Source: Aminipila terrae (GTDB lineage Bacteria > Bacillota > Clostridia > Peptostreptococcales > Anaerovoracaceae). From it: a DNA stretch of 64,000 bases. Within the stretch, counting starts at the first letter, position 1, and each line of letters begins with the position of its first letter. Below are positions 35,748 through 44,900 of this stretch, piece after piece. The stretch covers positions 3,162,001-3,226,000 of the forward strand of contig NZ_CP047591.1 of NCBI RefSeq assembly GCF_010120715.1. Reading direction: 5' to 3'. Below the pieces are notes generated by a model. It worked only from the letters and a program-made list of their open reading frames with translations. It did no database searches and was not told where the DNA came from. The position numbers and the translations under genes are program-made.

Positions 35748-36824
35748 ATGGAAGACAGAATTAAAAAAAGAGGCGATAGTGCTGTAAAGAAATTTAATCA
35801 ATACGGAATAACCGCTCTGCTTTTAACAAAAGAAGCGGATATTCATTATATGACGGGGATTCCGGGAGATGATTGTGCCCTCTTGATTACTGAAAATAAG
35901 CGTTATATTATAACAGATTTCCGTTATATTGAGGCAGTTTCTGTTTTAAAACCAGAATTTGAAGTAGTGGTGACCAAACAGGGGTATGAACTGATTGATT
36001 TTATCAGAGAAATGAAGCTTGATAATATAGGTGTTCAGGATGAGCATCTTACTTTATGCGCATATAATGAATTCTGCACAGCGTTCCCAAGGGATAAAAT
36101 TGTACCTGTAACTGGATTAACAGAGTCAATCCGTTTAATTAAAGATGAAGAAGAAATAAGTTTAATTGAGAAAGCAGAAGCTATTGGAGATCAGGCATTT
36201 GAGCATATATTAGGATTCTTGAAGCCGGGGGTTTCCGAAAAGAGAGTGGCTCTGGAAATCGAACACGCGATGAAACTCAATGGAGCAGATGGTTTTTCCT
36301 TCAGCACCATTTGTGTATCAGGGGTAAACTCTTCCAGGCCTCATGGTATCCCCAGTGATAAACTTCTGGAAGATGGTGACTTTTTAACCATGGACTTTGG
36401 ATGCATTTATAATGGATATTGCAGCGATATGACAAGAACTGTGGCAATTGGCCATGCAAATGAGGAAATGGTGAAAGTATACAATACGGTTTTAGAAGCC
36501 CAGATTTACGCCTGTGAACATCTAAAGGCTGGAATGCATGTAAAAGATGGGGATTATCTTGCAAGAAAGATTATAGAAGATGCAGGATATGGGGAGTATT
36601 TTGGACATGGCCTGGGACACGGGGTCGGCCTGGAAATACATGAAGATCCTTTCCTGAGTTTCAGAGGTAATCATGTTTTAGAAGAAAATATGATTGTAAC
36701 TATTGAACCAGGGATTTACCTTCCAGGAAAGTTTGGTGTGAGAATTGAAGACCTGGCCATTATTACTGCAGATGGGATTGACAATAAAACCCATTCCTCA
36801 AAGGAATTAATCATTATTAAATAA
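35748..36824 (+). CDS. Xaa-Pro aminopeptidase (M24B)
   Basis: A 358-residue pita-bread metallopeptidase. The N-terminal creatinase-like domain (ADIHYMTGIPGDDCALLITENKRYIITDFRYIE) is followed by the M24 catalytic domain with metal ligands in MDFGCIYNGYCSDMTRT, GHGLGHGVGLEIHEDP, TIEPGIYLPGKFGVRIED. It removes residues before proline. GGAGG precedes the ATG. It probably shares an operon with the M18 enzyme; a terminator follows. Confidence 0.94.
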   Translation: MEDRIKKRGDSAVKKFNQYGITALLLTKEADIHYMTGIPGDDCALLITENKRYIITDFRYIEAVSVLKPEFEVVVTKQGYELIDFIREMKLDNIGVQDEHLTLCAYNEFCTAFPRDKIVPVTGLTESIRLIKDEEEISLIEKAEAIGDQAFEHILGFLKPGVSEKRVALEIEHAMKLNGADGFSFSTICVSGVNSSRPHGIPSDKLLEDGDFLTMDFGCIYNGYCSDMTRTVAIGHANEEMVKVYNTVLEAQIYACEHLKAGMHVKDGDYLARKIIEDAGYGEYFGHGLGHGVGLEIHEDPFLSFRGNHVLEENMIVTIEPGIYLPGKFGVRIEDLAIITADGIDNKTHSSKELIIIK

Positions 36825-36842
36825 ATCATTAACTGAATAAAA

Positions 36843-36892
36843 AGAAGGGTGAGGATATATAAGAATATTTTCACCTTTTATTTTTTATAAAA
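36843..36892 (+). terminator. Terminator after the peptidase genes
   Basis: AAGGGTGA..ATAT pairs with ATAT..TCACCTTTT around a short loop and is followed by ATTTTTT. Confidence 0.7.
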
Positions 36893-37003
36893 TGAAATTT
36901 ATGAAAAAAATTCTCGCATGTGACTATTATAAACAGATTAGCATATGTATAAGTGATTGAAAAAATTATAAGAATGAAAAACGGAGGGGAGGGTGATGAA
37001 TCT

Positions 37004-38408
37004 TTGAGCCATAATAAATCAACAAAGTGGTGGATTTTCGCCATTACAAGTATGGCCAACCTGAGTGCTACTTTTGCCATGAACAGTGTGAATCTGGCAC
37101 TTCCCATCATAGCAAAGGAATTTGGAGTTTCTCAGGGAGATGTCAGCTGGCTGACACTGATATATTCGCTGATTCCCTGCTGCATGCTTCTTATATGTGG
37201 CAAAATGGGGATTTGTACGGATATAAAAGACAATATATGGTTGGATTTGGTTTTTTCGCAATATCATCCTTTCTGGCTCCAGTTATTTCAAAAACACTTT
37301 TTGTCTTGTTCTTTTTCAGAGCATTACAGGGTCTTGGTTATAGCATCTTAATTTCCATAACTCAGGCAACAATTTCTAAAACTTTTGATGACAGGGAAAG
37401 GGGAAAGGCTCTTGGAATCAATTCAATTTTTGTATCAGTAGGGTTTGCGTCAGGTCCTACCATAGGTGGATTTTTATTATTACATTTTACATGGCATGCT
37501 GTTTTTTATTTTTCGATTCCTTTTTGTATAGCAGGCTTTATGGCAACTCTTCTGATTATGCCAGAAGATGTGCTTATTAATGACAAAGAGGATAAGCTAA
37601 AATTAGACTGGCCGGGGGGATTTTCTTTGCAATTTCTGTTGGTGCTCTGGCAGTAGGAATGAATTTCAGCGATGACTGGGGAATAAAATCCTGTTCTTTT
37701 ACTTTATGCGTTGTCGTATTTGTTTTGATGATGGGGGTATTTATCTTTTGGGAAAAATCTGCAGCCGCACCTCTTATGCCATTAAAATTATTTCACAACC
37801 GGACCTTTTCACTGGCAAATGCTACTTGTGCATTGTCTTATATGACGCAACAGCTGACTGCATATCTTTTTCCTTTTTTTCTGATAAATATTTTGCTTAT
37901 GGATACGGATAAGGCGGGACTGGTGTTGTTAGCTTCACCTATAGCTATGATGATTGCTTCACCTTTTGGGGGAGACTTCTCAGATAAATACGGAACAAAG
38001 AAACCAGCTGTGACCGGGCTGGTATTGATTGCATTAAATTGCATCCTGGTTGGATTTTTCAAAGAAAATATGAATATTCTACTGATTTTACTGGTGCTAA
38101 TCATGGTAGGGGCGGGGAATGGATTCAGCGTATCAGCTATTAATTCTGCAATACTTGGTTCCGCACCAAAAGAATATTCCGGAGTGGCTTCCGGAATGCT
38201 GGCAACCATGAGAAATATAGGAAATACATTTGGAACAGCAGTTGGCAGTGCAATGCTGATTACCAGACAGGCTCATTATGCATCGCAATCAGAATTGAGC
38301 AAAAGTGTAATCTATTTATATGCACAAAGAGATACTTTTTTAGCAGGGCTGGGGATAACCCTGTTTGCCATAGTACTTGTCATGAAAATCCCCGAAAATA
38401 AACAGTAA
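37004..38408 (+). CDS. MFS drug exporter, DHA2 (14-helix) type (two frameshifts)
   Basis: A proton-driven multidrug-type exporter read in three frames. The first part ends at the G run 37207-37210: one added G gives CGKMGDLYGYKRQYMVGFGFF, the conserved loop 2-3 motif. The second break is at the G run 37614-37619: one added G gives LDWPGGIFFAISVGALAVGMNFSDDWG. Further hallmarks are FFRALQGLGYSIL, DRERGKALGINSIFVSVGFASGPTIGG and ISKTFD. The repaired protein has about 468 residues and 14 helices. The TTG at 37004 follows GGAGGGTGAT. The substrate is unknown. Confidence 0.85.
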
Positions 38409-38425
38409 ATATACTTTTATATTTT

Positions 38426-39846
38426 TTACTGGGCTATTCTTACAGCACCACAGTAATTCAGGTTACTGGAAGAAAAGCTGCTGATTTTAACATGGTCTCC
38501 AGTCTGAGGAGAGTGGATAAACTTTCCGCCTCCAACATAAATTCCTACATGGCTGATGTTGGAGGAATTTGAGAAAAATATCAGGTCTCCTGGCTGAAGC
38601 TGTGATTTGTTCACTGTAGTACCGCAGCTATACTGGCTGGCAGAAGAATGGGGCAGAGATGCTCCGAAATTCTCATAGACGTACCGGGTAAAACCAGAAC
38701 AGTCGAATCCTTCTGGGGTTGAACCCCCGTGACTGTAAGGAACACCAATAAACTTTTCAGCATAGGCAACAATCTGGCTGCCAGAAGCGCTTATAGAAAG
38801 AGATCTTTTCTGACCTCTGGTGGCAACATACACAGGCTCTGATTTAGTACCTTTTAACGCAATCTGAGTCTGAGGTTCAGCTGTTGTAATGGATTTAATT
38901 ATTTTTGTTGCAGTAATCGTTCCATTTTCTTTTGTAATTTCTGAAGTGACATTTTGGAACCATATACACCAGCAGTTTTTATTTTAATTTCACCCTTATA
39001 GAGGGAACCTGATTCTTCATAGACTGTGTTAAAATCGATTTTTTCTGTTGAAGAGACTAATTCCCGGGTCTGAACGGTAACATAGGGTTTAAGGGCATAT
39101 AAATTAAGCTGCTGCCCAATTTTTATCTGATTTGGATCAAAACCTGGATTGGCTTTTTCCAGTTCATCTACTGTAGTACCATTTTCAGAGGCAATGCCCC
39201 ATATGGTATCTCCGTCCTTTACGGTATAAGATTCAGGCTTCTTTTCACCGGAAAGAAGTACAAGTACGGCTTTATCAGGCTTTACAAGATCAGATACATG
39301 TATAGCTGCCTGAGTAATCATAACCTTTTCTTTAAAATTGGAAGCAATTACATTGCTGTCTTTAGTCAGAAAGTGATTTTTTACATTGGCTAGAACAGTT
39401 TGGGCCTCTTTTTTAGATGTTACTGCAGCAACTGTTTTGCCACTGATATTAATAGCCCATCCCTTTAATGTGCATATATCTGAAGCAAGGATTTTTTTCT
39501 CTAACTTTTTAACGGTTAGAGGTGTTACTGCTTTTTTATCCAAATCAGTTGGTTCACAACTAATTTTATCCGTATTAACTGAAATCTGGGCATTTTTATT
39601 TTTATAATCTTTTTTTATCTGTTTTAGGGTGTCATTGATGACAGATTTGTCTGTTATATATCCAGATTTTTTACCAGCGATTAATACTTGATATACATCA
39701 GGAGTGGATAGTGTGATTAGAATAGTACTTAGAATAGTACATAGAATTATGCCTGATAAAATAGAAATTTTAGTACGTTTATTTAATTGGGTGATTTTAT
39801 TATTTATAAGAAATTTATGCTCATTTAAAAATTGTTTTATATTCAT
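38426..39846 (-). CDS. Cell-wall hydrolase with LysM, G5 and NlpC/P60 domains (frameshifted)
   Basis: A membrane-anchored peptidoglycan endopeptidase. The N-terminus has a TM helix, then LysM (YTVKDGDTIWGIASENGTTVDELEKANPG), then a G5 domain. The frame stops at 38899. Adding one T to the run at 38952-38955 (an A in the coding strand) gives GVYGSKNVTSEITKENGTITATKI and runs into the C-terminal NlpC/P60 domain, with catalytic Cys in GFDCSGFTRYVY and His in NISHVGIYVGGGKF. The repaired length is about 473. The ATG at 39846 has GAGGTTC upstream. Confidence 0.88.
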
Positions 39847-40145
39847 TCTGAACCTCATTTATTTAATAGATTGTATTATAATACTATATTGTTGCTTACG
39901 AATCAATATAATATCATGAAAAATTCTGAAAAATGCAAAGAGATTATTCACATAAACGTTGAAAATCAAATGAATTACAAGGAAAAAATAAATTTTAAGA
40001 GGATAGATCTTTGATAAAGAATAATGATTAATTTGCTGTATGTACAAAGAAAAAATTTACTATTTTTGAGTTTTGACAAATGAGGAATAATCTTTTAAAC
40101 TGTATAAGTCATGGAATAACGCATAAAAAGAAAAGGAAAAATGGG
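39847..40145. other. Divergent intergenic region without clear elements
   Basis: About 300 bp of very AT-rich DNA between the leftward cell-wall hydrolase and the rightward transglycosylase. I see only scattered -10-like TATAAT sequences. A short in-frame extension of the transglycosylase to 40080 lacks a ribosome site. Confidence 0.5.
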
Positions 40146-40694
40146 ATGACAAGAAATAGAAAAATTATTGTGTTTTTAGTGTTTGTATTTGCATTATTTA
40201 TCGCCAGAGAAATCGTTTATAATATTTCTTATCCGATGCTGTATAAGGATTATGTAATGAAGTATTCTAGAGAATATAATATTGATCCGTACTTTTTGAT
40301 GGCTGTGATTAAAACAGAAAGCAAATTTGATAAGGATGCCACGTCGCATAAAGGGGCGATTGGTCTCATGCAGCTGACAGGTTCAACTGCTGAGTGGATA
40401 GCCGAATCTATGAGTGTGGAAGGATTTAACAGAACTGATTTATATAATCCAGAATTAAACATCAAAATGGGATCCTGGTATATTGATAATATCAGAAAAG
40501 AATTTGGGTCTACAGAACTGATTTTGGCTGCTTACAATGCAGGCAGAGGTAATGTAAACAAATGGATCAGTAATTCATTGATATCTGAAGATGGAGAAGA
40601 TATTGATAACATCCCCTATAGTGAAACAGTCAAATACATAAAAAAGGTTAAATTGAACGAGAAAATATATAGGATTCTATATAGAATAAATTAA
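40146..40694 (+). CDS. Lytic transglycosylase (Slt-like)
   Basis: A 182-residue membrane-anchored enzyme. A single TM helix near residues 7-25 leads to the transglycosylase SLT domain: YNIDPYFLMAVIKTESKFDKDATSHKGAIGLMQLT with catalytic Glu in KTESKF, then AAYNAGRGNVNKWIS and ETVKYIKKV. The ATG at 40146 is preferred because AAAAGGA precedes it and the TM helix is then near the N-terminus. It cuts the glycan strand of peptidoglycan; neighbouring cell-wall genes fit. Confidence 0.9.
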   Translation: MTRNRKIIVFLVFVFALFIAREIVYNISYPMLYKDYVMKYSREYNIDPYFLMAVIKTESKFDKDATSHKGAIGLMQLTGSTAEWIAESMSVEGFNRTDLYNPELNIKMGSWYIDNIRKEFGSTELILAAYNAGRGNVNKWISNSLISEDGEDIDNIPYSETVKYIKKVKLNEKIYRILYRIN

Positions 40695-40713
40695 GAGATT
40701 ATATGTATTTTTT

Positions 40714-40748
40714 AAAAGCTGTCTGATAAAATAGATAGCTTTTTTATT
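40714..40748 (+). terminator. Terminator after the transglycosylase gene
   Basis: AAAAGCTGTCTG pairs with AGATAGCTTTTTT with one mismatch around a short AT loop, then a T run. Confidence 0.8.
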
Positions 40749-40795
40749 TTTATGATATTGATAAATAGTGAAAAAAATGGTAAAGTCAGATTGCA

Positions 40796-40811
40796 GTTAG
40801 CTTATACTAAT
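40796..40811 (+). promoter_or_regulatory. GTTAG-N6-CTAA operator, copy 1 (ZIP transporter gene)
   Basis: GTTAG (40796-40800), CTTATA, CTAAT (40807-40811) overlaps a TATACT -10 box at 40803-40808. The segment GATT(G/A)CAGTTAGC(A/T)TATACTAA is shared with copy 2, so the two promoters are homologous. A metal- or nutrient-sensing repressor is inferred. Confidence 0.6.
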
Positions 40812-40861
40812 TCTTCATTTTGATTGTATGAATAAATCATGATAAAAAGAAAGAGAGATTG

Positions 40862-41653
40862 ATGATGATAAATACATTATTATGGGCGACAGGGGGAACG
40901 GCATTTACTTTTTCAATGACAACACTTGGCGCGGCCATGGTTTTTTTATTCAGAAATAATATGAACAGAAAGGTTCAGAAAATATTTCTGGGATTTGCAG
41001 CTGGGGTTATGATTGCCGCTTCTGTGTGGAGCCTGCTGATTCCGGCAATTGAAGAAGCAGAAGCCAATGGTCAGGTGGGATGGATTCCTGCAGCAGGAGG
41101 ATTTATTCTTGGCATATTTTTTTTATATGGGCTGGATAAATGGATTCCCCATATGCATCCAGGTACCAATGTAACAGAAGGAATTTCTTTATCAATGAAA
41201 AGGACTTCCTTATTGGTACTGGCTGTTACCCTGCATAATATACCAGAAGGTATGGCTGTTGGACTCTCTTTTGCTCTGGCAGCACAGCATGGCTCTGGTG
41301 ATTATCTGCCGGCTATGATGCTGGCTTTAGGAATTGGCATACAGAATTTCCCCGAAGGAGCTGCCATATCTCTTCCTTTACGTCAGGAAGGTGTAAGCGT
41401 AAAAAAGTCATTTGTCATGGGTAGTCTGTCTGGCATAGTGGAACCGATTTTTGGAATATTATCTGTACTGGTTGCCTGGCTGATTTTACCTTATATGCCG
41501 TGGCTTTTATCTTTTGCTGCTGGCGCCATGATGTATGTAGTGGTAGAAGAATTAATTCCAGAAGCTCATCTGGGGGAACATTCAAATGTTGGAACCATGG
41601 GCGTAATGTCCGGATTCCTTCTTATGATGATTCTGGATGTAGCTTTAGGATGA
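40862..41653 (+). CDS. ZIP-family metal transporter
   Basis: A 263-residue integral membrane protein with about eight helices. The metal-path motif HNIPEGMAVGLSFALAA in TM4 and the matching GIQNFPEGAAISLPLR in TM5 define the GufA/ZupT branch of ZIP carriers, which import zinc or other divalent cations such as iron or manganese. GAGAGAT precedes tandem ATG codons at 40862 and 40865. The promoter carries an operator shared with the AraC/ABC genes that follow, suggesting joint control by metal status. Confidence 0.92.
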   Translation: MMINTLLWATGGTAFTFSMTTLGAAMVFLFRNNMNRKVQKIFLGFAAGVMIAASVWSLLIPAIEEAEANGQVGWIPAAGGFILGIFFLYGLDKWIPHMHPGTNVTEGISLSMKRTSLLVLAVTLHNIPEGMAVGLSFALAAQHGSGDYLPAMMLALGIGIQNFPEGAAISLPLRQEGVSVKKSFVMGSLSGIVEPIFGILSVLVAWLILPYMPWLLSFAAGAMMYVVVEELIPEAHLGEHSNVGTMGVMSGFLLMMILDVALG

Positions 41654-41685
41654 AATTTATATTAATTAAATAAGAAAACAGAAAA

Positions 41686-41735
41686 AGAGACAGGCTCGGG
41701 GTTATTCTGCCACCAGCCTGTCTCTGCTGTTTTTT
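41686..41735 (+). terminator. Terminator after the ZIP gene
   Basis: AGAGACAGGCT (41686-41696) pairs perfectly with AGCCTGTCTCT (41715-41725) and is followed by GCTGTTTTTT. Confidence 0.93.
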
Positions 41736-41752
41736 GAAAAGCCATATGGTTA

Positions 41753-41784
41753 TTGACAACCGATTACAGTTAGCATATACTAAC
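41753..41784 (+). promoter_or_regulatory. Strong promoter with GTTAG-N6-CTAAC operator, copy 2
   Basis: TTGACA (41753-41758) and TATACT (41776-41781) are 17 bp apart, a near-consensus promoter. GTTAG (41769-41773) and CTAAC (41780-41784) straddle the -10 box, so a bound repressor would block polymerase. It drives the small membrane ORF, the AraC gene and possibly the ABC genes. Confidence 0.75.
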
Positions 41785-41825
41785 TGATGAAATGTAGAAA
41801 TTGAAACAAGAAGAAGGTAATAAAA

Positions 41826-41957
41826 ATGAGTAATGAAATGAAATCACTTTTTTACGGAATTGTATCCTTTACAGCAATAATCTTAATTTTGTATGTATTG
41901 ACCATTATAAAAACTACCTTAAAAAAATATATCCGGAATCATTATATCAGGAGGTGA
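41826..41957 (+). CDS. Small membrane protein (43 residues)
   Basis: A short ORF starting MSNEMKSLFYGIVSFTAIIL with one hydrophobic segment (about residues 8-27) and a basic tail (KTTLKKYIRNHYIRR). AGAAGGTAATA lies before the ATG. Its stop overlaps the AGGAGGTGA ribosome site of the AraC gene, so it is probably real and coupled to it. No family is recognised. Its place ahead of the regulator and transporter suggests an accessory role, but this is a guess. Confidence 0.6.
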   Translation: MSNEMKSLFYGIVSFTAIILILYVLTIIKTTLKKYIRNHYIRR

Positions 41958-41962
41958 TTTTG

Positions 41963-42931
41963 ATGCAGCCCACATCACTGGAAAAGTCATTATATGGAGA
42001 TGATGTAAAAATCCTAAGCCGCAGGGATGACATGGCGGTCTATCTGGTGACAGACAAAACTGGAAGTGCTAAAATGACCAGCTATCAGGTATTTGAAGGA
42101 ATCGACATCATATACAATGATGTACATATGCAAAAAGTTCACATTGATATAAAACCTTCCCAGGAAATGTTTGAGATTAATCACTGCAATGAGGGGCGGA
42201 TTGAATGTGAGTTCCATAATGGAGATTATTTATATATGGCTGAAGGAGATTTTTCTGTAAACCGGAAAGACGGATACTGTCATAAGTCTTATTTTCCCTT
42301 ATCCCACTATCATGGGGTTTCCATTGCCATCACACCTAAAACAGCTCAAAAAGAAATTGATTGTCAATTTGGTGAAAATAAAATTAACATAGAAAAAATC
42401 TGCAATAGTTTATGCGGCAGGAAAGGTTTTTTTCTTGCACGACAAAGAGAACGAATCAAACATATTTTTTTTGAACTGTATTGTGTTCCAGAGCAAATTA
42501 AAAAGGATATTTTCAAATTAAAAGTACTAGAAATAATATTGATTTTAAGCACGTTAGAAGGGGAATATCCTGAACAGAAAACTTATTTTCCTAGAATGCA
42601 AGTTGAAAAGATTAAATCAATACACAAACAGATTACGGAGCACTTAGATAAAAAATATACATTGGAACAGCTTGCAAAAGAACATGACATTGCATTAACT
42701 TCAATGAAGAACTGTTTTAAAGGCGTATTTGGAAGTGGTATCTATGCTTATGTAAAAAAGTATCGAATGCATGCGGCTGCACAAATGCTGCTGGAAACAG
42801 ATCATAACGTTTTAGAAATTGCCAACTGTGTAGGATATGAAAATGGCAGTAAATTTGCTGCAGCGTTTAAAGACATAATCGGAGTCAGTCCTAGTGTGTT
42901 CAGAGAAAGTAAAAACGGATATTATATTTGA
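41963..42931 (+). CDS. AraC-family transcriptional regulator
   Basis: A 322-residue regulator. The C-terminal AraC DNA-binding domain contains two helix-turn-helices (LEQLAKEHDIALTSMKNCFKGVFGSGIYAYVKKYRMHAAAQMLLETDHNVLEIANCVGYENGSKFAAAFKDIIGVSPSVFRE region). The N-terminal domain (about 1-200) resembles the YbtA/PchR group that senses siderophores. The ATG at 41963 follows AGGAGGTGATTTTG. It precedes two ABC half-transporters of the YbtP/Q type, the usual target of such regulators. The ligand is unknown. Confidence 0.9.
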   Translation: MQPTSLEKSLYGDDVKILSRRDDMAVYLVTDKTGSAKMTSYQVFEGIDIIYNDVHMQKVHIDIKPSQEMFEINHCNEGRIECEFHNGDYLYMAEGDFSVNRKDGYCHKSYFPLSHYHGVSIAITPKTAQKEIDCQFGENKINIEKICNSLCGRKGFFLARQRERIKHIFFELYCVPEQIKKDIFKLKVLEIILILSTLEGEYPEQKTYFPRMQVEKIKSIHKQITEHLDKKYTLEQLAKEHDIALTSMKNCFKGVFGSGIYAYVKKYRMHAAAQMLLETDHNVLEIANCVGYENGSKFAAAFKDIIGVSPSVFRESKNGYYI

Positions 42932-43042
42932 GGAGCCATTTTTTTAAGGGGTTATATTAATTGTCTGAATGGATTAGCAAATGCTGATTTGGAGTAGATA
43001 ACAGATCTAAATGGAATTAAAATAAACAGGAAATAAAAAAAT

Positions 43043-43066
43043 AAGCACCTATGAGAGGTGCTTTTA
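43043..43066 (+). terminator. Terminator after the AraC gene
   Basis: AAGCACCT (43043-43050) pairs perfectly with AGGTGCTT (43056-43063) around ATGAG. The T tract is short, so some read-through is likely. Confidence 0.7.
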
Positions 43067-43078
43067 AAAACATAATGG

Positions 43079-43094
43079 GTTAGCGATAGCTAAC
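43079..43094 (+). promoter_or_regulatory. GTTAG-N6-CTAAC operator, copy 3 (ABC transporter genes)
   Basis: GTTAGC (43079-43084), GATA, GCTAAC (43089-43094) is a perfect 6-bp inverted repeat. It has the same half sites and spacing as copies 1 and 2. It lies between the AraC terminator and the ABC ribosome site, next to a CATAAT -10-like box at 43071. Confidence 0.6.
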
Positions 43095-43112
43095 GTGCGG
43101 AGGTGTCATAAT

Positions 43113-44900
43113 TTGAAAGAAAAGAAAAAAAGAATCCTTGATTTTGCGGGGAAGTATAAATACCTGACTTATCTTGGATGTATACTATCGGGTATCAGTT
43201 CTATACTGGTTCTGGTACCGTTTATCTGTATATGGAAAATAGCATATGAAATACTAAAGGTATTGCCTGATGTAACCGGGGCATCCAATCTTACTTATTA
43301 CGGGTGGGTTGCAGTTATTTTTTCACTGGCCGGGATTTTTATTTATTGTGCAGCTCTGATGTGCACTCATATCGCAGCATTCCGAACAGCCAGAAATATG
43401 AGAAGTCAGGCATTGCATCATATGTTAAAGCTTCCTATGGGATATTTTGACTTAAACGGAACCGGAAAATTGAGACGTATTATTGATGAAAGTTCAGGAC
43501 AGACAGAAACATTCCTTGCGCATATCCTTCCAGATCTGGCAGGAGCCTTAGTAACTCCTGTGGCAATGCTAGTGATGCTTCTGGCTTTTGACTGGAGGAT
43601 GGGGATAATCAGTCTGATTCCAATTGTAATCAGTGTAATTCTTATGCGGCAAATGATGGGCAATAATATGGCTAATGCTATGAAGGAGTACCAGAATGCT
43701 CTTGAAGATATGAATAATGAAGCAGTTGAATATGTTAGAGGAATACCAGTAGTTAAAACTTTTGGACAGACTGTTTTTTCATTTAAAAATTTTTATGAAG
43801 CAATCATACGATATAAAAGATGGGCAGTTAATTATACTATCAGTCTGCGTGTCCCAATGTGCAACTTTACGATTGCAGTAAATTGTGTTTTTGCTCTGTT
43901 AATACCTGCAGGAGTTTTATTAATAGGGTCTACAGTTAATCCAGAAAAGTTTTTGTCAGATTTTATTTTTTACTGTATCTTTACTCCAATTCTTACTGTT
44001 GTAATGAATAAAGTAATGTTTTCCAGTGAGAATCTTATGCTTGCTAAAGATGCTGCTAACAGAATCAACAGTATACTGGAGGAAGAAATTCAGGAGCAGC
44101 CAGCAGATGGTGATATAAAACTGCCAGCAGGCTCAGATATAGAGTTTCACGATGTAACATTTTCATACCCAGGGGCAGAGCGTGCTGCAGTTGAGCATTT
44201 ATCCTTTTGTATAAAAGAAGGAACTACAGTAGCCCTGGTGGGCCCTTCTGGAGGTGGAAAAACTACAGTAGCGTCACTTATTCCGCGGTTTTTTGATGCT
44301 GACCTGGGTGAAATTACTATAGGAGGCGTTGATGTCAAGAGAATTCCAATAAAAGAACTGATGAATAAAGTGTCATTTGTATTTCAAAATACAAATTTAT
44401 TTAAAATCAGTTTATTTGAAAATATAAAATTTTCAAAGCAAAATGCAACAAAAAAGCAGATATTAAGTGCTGCAACAGCTGCTCAGTGTGATGAAATATT
44501 TAACAAAATGCCAGAAGGGATAAATACCATTGTAGGAAGCAAGGGGACTTATCTGTCCGGAGGAGAAGCACAGCGTATTGCTCTGGCAAGGGCAATTTTA
44601 AAAGATTCTCCCATTGTTTTACTAGATGAGGCCACAGCATTTGCTGATCCGGAAAATGAGTATAAAATTCAGCAGGCATTTGAAGTACTTACCAAAAATA
44701 AAACCGTATTGATTATTGCTCACAGGCTTTCTACTGTAAGGCATGCGGATCAGATTCTGGTTATTGAGAACGGTCATATAAAAGAAAAAGGAAACCATGA
44801 ACAATTATTGAGTCAGGAAGGACTATATTACAGAATGTGGGAAGAGTATCAGACATCTATAGAATGGAAAGTAAAAGAGGGGACGGTGAATGCATTATGA
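43113..44900 (+). CDS. ABC transporter half-molecule 1, permease-ATPase fusion (YbtP/IrtA-like)
   Basis: A 595-residue exporter-fold ABC protein. Six TM helices fill the N-terminal half. The ATPase has Walker A GPSGGGKTTVAS, a Q-loop FVFQNTNLFK, signature LSGGEAQRIALARAIL, Walker B IVLLDEATAFADPENE and switch His in LIIAHRLSTVRHAD. The unusual ATAFADPENE stretch is typical of YbtP/Q-type importers, which have exporter architecture but take up iron chelates. The TTG at 43113 follows CGGAGGTG; the GTG at 43095 lies in the operator and is rejected. It is coupled to the second half-transporter. Confidence 0.88.
   Translation: MKEKKKRILDFAGKYKYLTYLGCILSGISSILVLVPFICIWKIAYEILKVLPDVTGASNLTYYGWVAVIFSLAGIFIYCAALMCTHIAAFRTARNMRSQALHHMLKLPMGYFDLNGTGKLRRIIDESSGQTETFLAHILPDLAGALVTPVAMLVMLLAFDWRMGIISLIPIVISVILMRQMMGNNMANAMKEYQNALEDMNNEAVEYVRGIPVVKTFGQTVFSFKNFYEAIIRYKRWAVNYTISLRVPMCNFTIAVNCVFALLIPAGVLLIGSTVNPEKFLSDFIFYCIFTPILTVVMNKVMFSSENLMLAKDAANRINSILEEEIQEQPADGDIKLPAGSDIEFHDVTFSYPGAERAAVEHLSFCIKEGTTVALVGPSGGGKTTVASLIPRFFDADLGEITIGGVDVKRIPIKELMNKVSFVFQNTNLFKISLFENIKFSKQNATKKQILSAATAAQCDEIFNKMPEGINTIVGSKGTYLSGGEAQRIALARAILKDSPIVLLDEATAFADPENEYKIQQAFEVLTKNKTVLIIAHRLSTVRHADQILVIENGHIKEKGNHEQLLSQEGLYYRMWEEYQTSIEWKVKEGTVNAL

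Noticed and set aside
43095..43112. GTG start 18 bases upstream for the first ABC gene
   Set aside because: It overlaps the operator and the ribosome site that serves the TTG at 43113.
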